Made by a program: the position numbers and the translations under genes. Of a stretch of DNA of 9,338 nt, positions 7,633 to 9,338 are shown one piece after another. The notes under the pieces were generated by a model. That model saw only the letters and a program-made list of their open reading frames with translations, made no database searches and had not been told where the DNA came from. The first letter of the stretch is position 1; the number at the start of each line of letters is the position of its first letter. This DNA comes from Methanobacteriota archaeon (GTDB lineage: Archaea; Thermoplasmatota; Poseidoniia; Poseidoniales; Thalassarchaeaceae), in NCBI GenBank assembly GCA_002725475.1, contig PBPH01000002.1, positions 1-9,338 on the forward strand, in the 5' to 3' direction.

Positions 7633-7674
7633 AAACATGAAGTGTTCATGTTTTGATAATATGAAATTCATGTT
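7633..7674. repeat. Palindrome AAACATGAA-GTG-TTCATGTTT plus a second ATGAA-A-TTCAT site
   Basis: The arms AAACATGAA (7633-7641) and TTCATGTTT (7645-7653) are perfect reverse complements around a 3-bp centre. A smaller palindrome, ATGAA-A-TTCAT, lies at 7661-7671. The octamer TTCATGTT occurs at 7645-7652 and again at 7667-7674, exactly 22 bp apart, about two helical turns. This same-face arrangement is typical of operators for dimeric regulators. A hairpin terminator is less likely because neither flanking gene is transcribed into this site. Confidence 0.5.
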
Positions 7675-7715
7675 ACCGATGTCAGCGAGAAAAATTTCAA
7701 AATAGCACAAAATCC

Positions 7716-7745
7716 AACATATACTTGACAAACTAACACATACTT
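7716..7745 (+). repeat. Direct repeat AACATATACTT / AACACATACTT
   Basis: Two 11-bp copies (7716-7726 and 7735-7745) differ at one base and start 19 bp apart. They lie just upstream of the candidate TATA at 7759 of the plus-strand gene, so they could be an activator site or simply AT-rich sequence. Confidence 0.35.
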
Positions 7746-7758
7746 ACAATCCAGGGTC

Positions 7759-7764
7759 TTTAAA
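7759..7764 (+). promoter_or_regulatory. Candidate TATA element for the 7810 gene
   Basis: TTTAAA centred about 48 bp before the ATG would place the transcript start near 7788, leaving a leader of about 20 nt. That leader contains no clear Shine-Dalgarno sequence. The assignment is weak and rests on sequence likeness and position. Confidence 0.3.
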
Positions 7765-7809
7765 CAGTTCGAAATGAACCTCTAATCTTTATGAATCCTC
7801 ACCGCCCCC

Positions 7810-9338
7810 ATGCTAAATCTAGGGGTCGGAGAAGTGTCATCATCCAATATTTCTAACATAACCATGGAAGAAATACCACCAGGGACCCTCCCTCATTGGT
7901 TGATATCACATTTTGAGTCACAATTAACCGATCCAAGATCCAATAGTCAAGGCGGCCCCCCTCAAATATTAACAATTCACCCAACTGAATCCAGTCGTAG
8001 AGCAGTTCTGAACAGTTTAGCTAAAAGTGGTAAAGAAAATGGACCAATTGATAGGAATGCCCACCACACTCTAGATAGTTTGGTAACTTCGCTTCATGCT
8101 GAATTGAGGCAACCAAGACTAATTTCTTCTAAGGGGCCGTTCTCAATTTTACTACACACTGAATGTAAGAAAGCTGCCAGAGGCCTTGCATTTCCAATCA
8201 TGCACAGCTTACCTGAACAACATTGGGGTAGGGGAAAGACCAGAGATTTATCAACACTTAACAGTGCTTTAAGCGAGGAATCTACAATTTCTTCAGTGTC
8301 TCCTGATTTACTCTCATTTAGTCAATTAATTAGACAACTAAGTGCAAAATTGGGGGGTGTTCATCCAGACCAACAATTGTCATCTTTGGTTGAATTGTTA
8401 GAGAAATTGCCTTTTGATCATATACCATTTGGTTTGTCTAAAATAGATGGCATTTTGTTGCTTAATCATCCCCCCACCCAATCACCAATTAGACAGCGAC
8501 TAATTGCTGCACTTAGCAATTTCAAGCCATTACATGTTCTTTCTAATGTTGGCAGTTATCGTATGGGTTTACATGGTTTTGTTCCTAATGACATTAGCCC
8601 AATTAGGAATGAAGAAGACCTTCCTAGTTGGTTACCCCCCCATGTTCCTTGGCGTCCATCGGTAGATAATCCAGAAAATGAAACACATGCAATTAGATTG
8701 TTAGTTCCTAGAATAGAGCGCTCAATAGAAACCACTCATGCGCTTTTACATGCCGCATTGAACAGTGAATCACCCCCTAAATCCATTTTGTTAATTGATC
8801 CATCTTTAGAATCAAATCATGATATTTGGGCTTCTATGTTGAAATCATTTGGTTTTCGTCTCCCTAGGAGGTCGGTTCCATTAAGAGAAAGTCCGGGCGT
8901 TCATTGGTTATCTGCATTGATTTCTTTACCGCATTTCGAGGATGCTTGGTCTCTCTCTCAATTAAGAGCAGTTGCATTTCAGGACACATTGCATTTCGAT
9001 TCCAATTGGCTTTCATCATATCAACACCCATCAATCCCTGATTTGATTCCATCACCAGATGTAGAAATATTAGAAGAGGTTTCACGTGGTTTTCATCTGT
9101 TGGGTGGCCAAGGTGCGTTGTTTCGTTGGTTACATGCTTTGGCTAGAAGACCAATTGCTAACGCATATCAAGATGAAGATGAATTGGGGCTTCGTCACGA
9201 AGCAACTCAGTGGTGGCTAATTTCACTTGCCAACAGATTGAAGCCACTAATGTCTAAATTTGATGCTAAATCCTTAGAAGATCCAATATTTTCTATAGGA
9301 TGTCACAGTGGTGAAAAATTACCATTGCCCGAATCAGA
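7810..9338 (+). CDS. AddB/RecC-like degenerate UvrD-fold protein, N-terminal part (3' partial)
   Basis: The frame from ATG 7810 has no stop to the right edge: 509 codons plus two bases. M19 (7864) is an alternative start. Upstream in-frame ATG 7774 meets a stop after three codons, so translation cannot begin further upstream at an ATG. The protein has the feel of AddB/RecC-type pseudo-helicases. An early strand plus PTESSRRAVLNSL (53-70) replaces a P-loop, with no GKT Walker A there. NPENETHAIRLLVPRIER (287-304) resembles the 'E.E...(V/A)..I..L' helix of UvrD/AddB 2A regions. ILLIDPS....WASMLKSFGFRLPRRSVPLRESPG (326-363) matches the 'hhhV.....Y...L...GIP.......L..SP' element found there. If correct, a PD-(D/E)xK nuclease domain is expected beyond the window. 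In AddAB the complex processes double-strand breaks. Family assignment is by remembered pattern and moderately uncertain; that it is coding is near certain. Confidence 0.75.
   Translation, partial: MLNLGVGEVSSSNISNITMEEIPPGTLPHWLISHFESQLTDPRSNSQGGPPQILTIHPTESSRRAVLNSLAKSGKENGPIDRNAHHTLDSLVTSLHAELRQPRLISSKGPFSILLHTECKKAARGLAFPIMHSLPEQHWGRGKTRDLSTLNSALSEESTISSVSPDLLSFSQLIRQLSAKLGGVHPDQQLSSLVELLEKLPFDHIPFGLSKIDGILLLNHPPTQSPIRQRLIAALSNFKPLHVLSNVGSYRMGLHGFVPNDISPIRNEEDLPSWLPPHVPWRPSVDNPENETHAIRLLVPRIERSIETTHALLHAALNSESPPKSILLIDPSLESNHDIWASMLKSFGFRLPRRSVPLRESPGVHWLSALISLPHFEDAWSLSQLRAVAFQDTLHFDSNWLSSYQHPSIPDLIPSPDVEILEEVSRGFHLLGGQGALFRWLHALARRPIANAYQDEDELGLRHEATQWWLISLANRLKPLMSKFDAKSLEDPIFSIGCHSGEKLPLPES

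Larger units (their letters stand above)
7437..7809. other. Divergent intergenic region between TFB and the AddB-like gene
   Basis: About 373 bp with no supportable gene. It is AT-rich and must contain the promoters of both flanking genes. Possible TATA elements are ATAAAAATC on the minus strand (7530-7522) or the ATATCAATATC stretch (7504-7494) for TFB, and TTTAAA (7759-7764) on the plus strand for the 7810 gene. It also holds a palindrome with a second half-site (7631-7674), an 11-bp direct repeat (7716-7745), and an 8-bp inverted repeat TTATCCGT/ACGGATAA (7482-7489 and 7544-7551). No tRNA-like fold was found. A 62-codon TTG-start frame across it looks non-coding. Confidence 0.6.

Noticed and set aside
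7517..7705. 62-codon TTG-start frame in the divergent intergenic region
   Set aside because: It has no ribosome site and an implausible composition, and it runs through the palindromic sites; treated as chance.
8864..9085. 73-codon open frame on the minus strand
   Set aside because: It lies antisense inside the 509-codon plus-strand frame, has no ribosome site or recognisable protein features, and is best explained as a shadow of that gene.

Overview
The window most likely comes from an archaeon. The strongest sign is a transcription factor B (TFB/TFIIB-type) gene on the minus strand, with a zinc ribbon and a recognisable C-terminal helix-turn-helix. AT-rich TATA-like elements and an oligo-T tract after a stop codon fit this. 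Two strong Shine-Dalgarno sequences show that leadered translation is also used. The AT-rich, densely packed layout and the exported, C-terminally anchored thioredoxin-like protein would suit a planktonic Thermoplasmatota/Poseidoniia (Marine Group II/III) genome. That placement is inference; no rRNA or other lineage marker is present.

Layout, left to right. (1) The catalytic C-terminal part of a Rieske non-heme iron oxygenase alpha subunit, cut by the left edge, is followed on the same strand by a complete low-specificity L-threonine aldolase. (2) A two-gene operon (about 1741-5392) encodes two large proteins I cannot name. Each starts with a CxxC/CxxC putative zinc knuckle, and the two share a homologous core of about 180 residues, so they are tandem paralogues. 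One ends in a very acidic tail; the other carries an Arg-rich cluster. (3) An exported thioredoxin/Omp28-like protein with a CENC motif and a C-terminal membrane anchor is convergent, 5 bp apart, with the divergent TFB gene. (4) A 373 (or 382) bp divergent intergenic region holds a 9-bp-arm palindrome, a related half-site 22 bp away and an 11-bp direct repeat. (5) A long open frame runs from 7810 off the right edge with at least 509 codons. It has no stop inside the window. It looks like a degenerate UvrD-fold, AddB/RecC-like component of a helicase-nuclease.

How the genes work together is mostly unknown. The oxygenase and threonine aldolase are metabolic and may be unrelated to the rest. The paralogous zinc-knuckle pair is clearly a co-transcribed unit. 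The TFB and the AddB-like gene share a divergent promoter region, so a DNA-binding factor at the palindromic sites could affect both. The best candidate for an undescribed system is the tandem zinc-knuckle pair; no function can be read from it.
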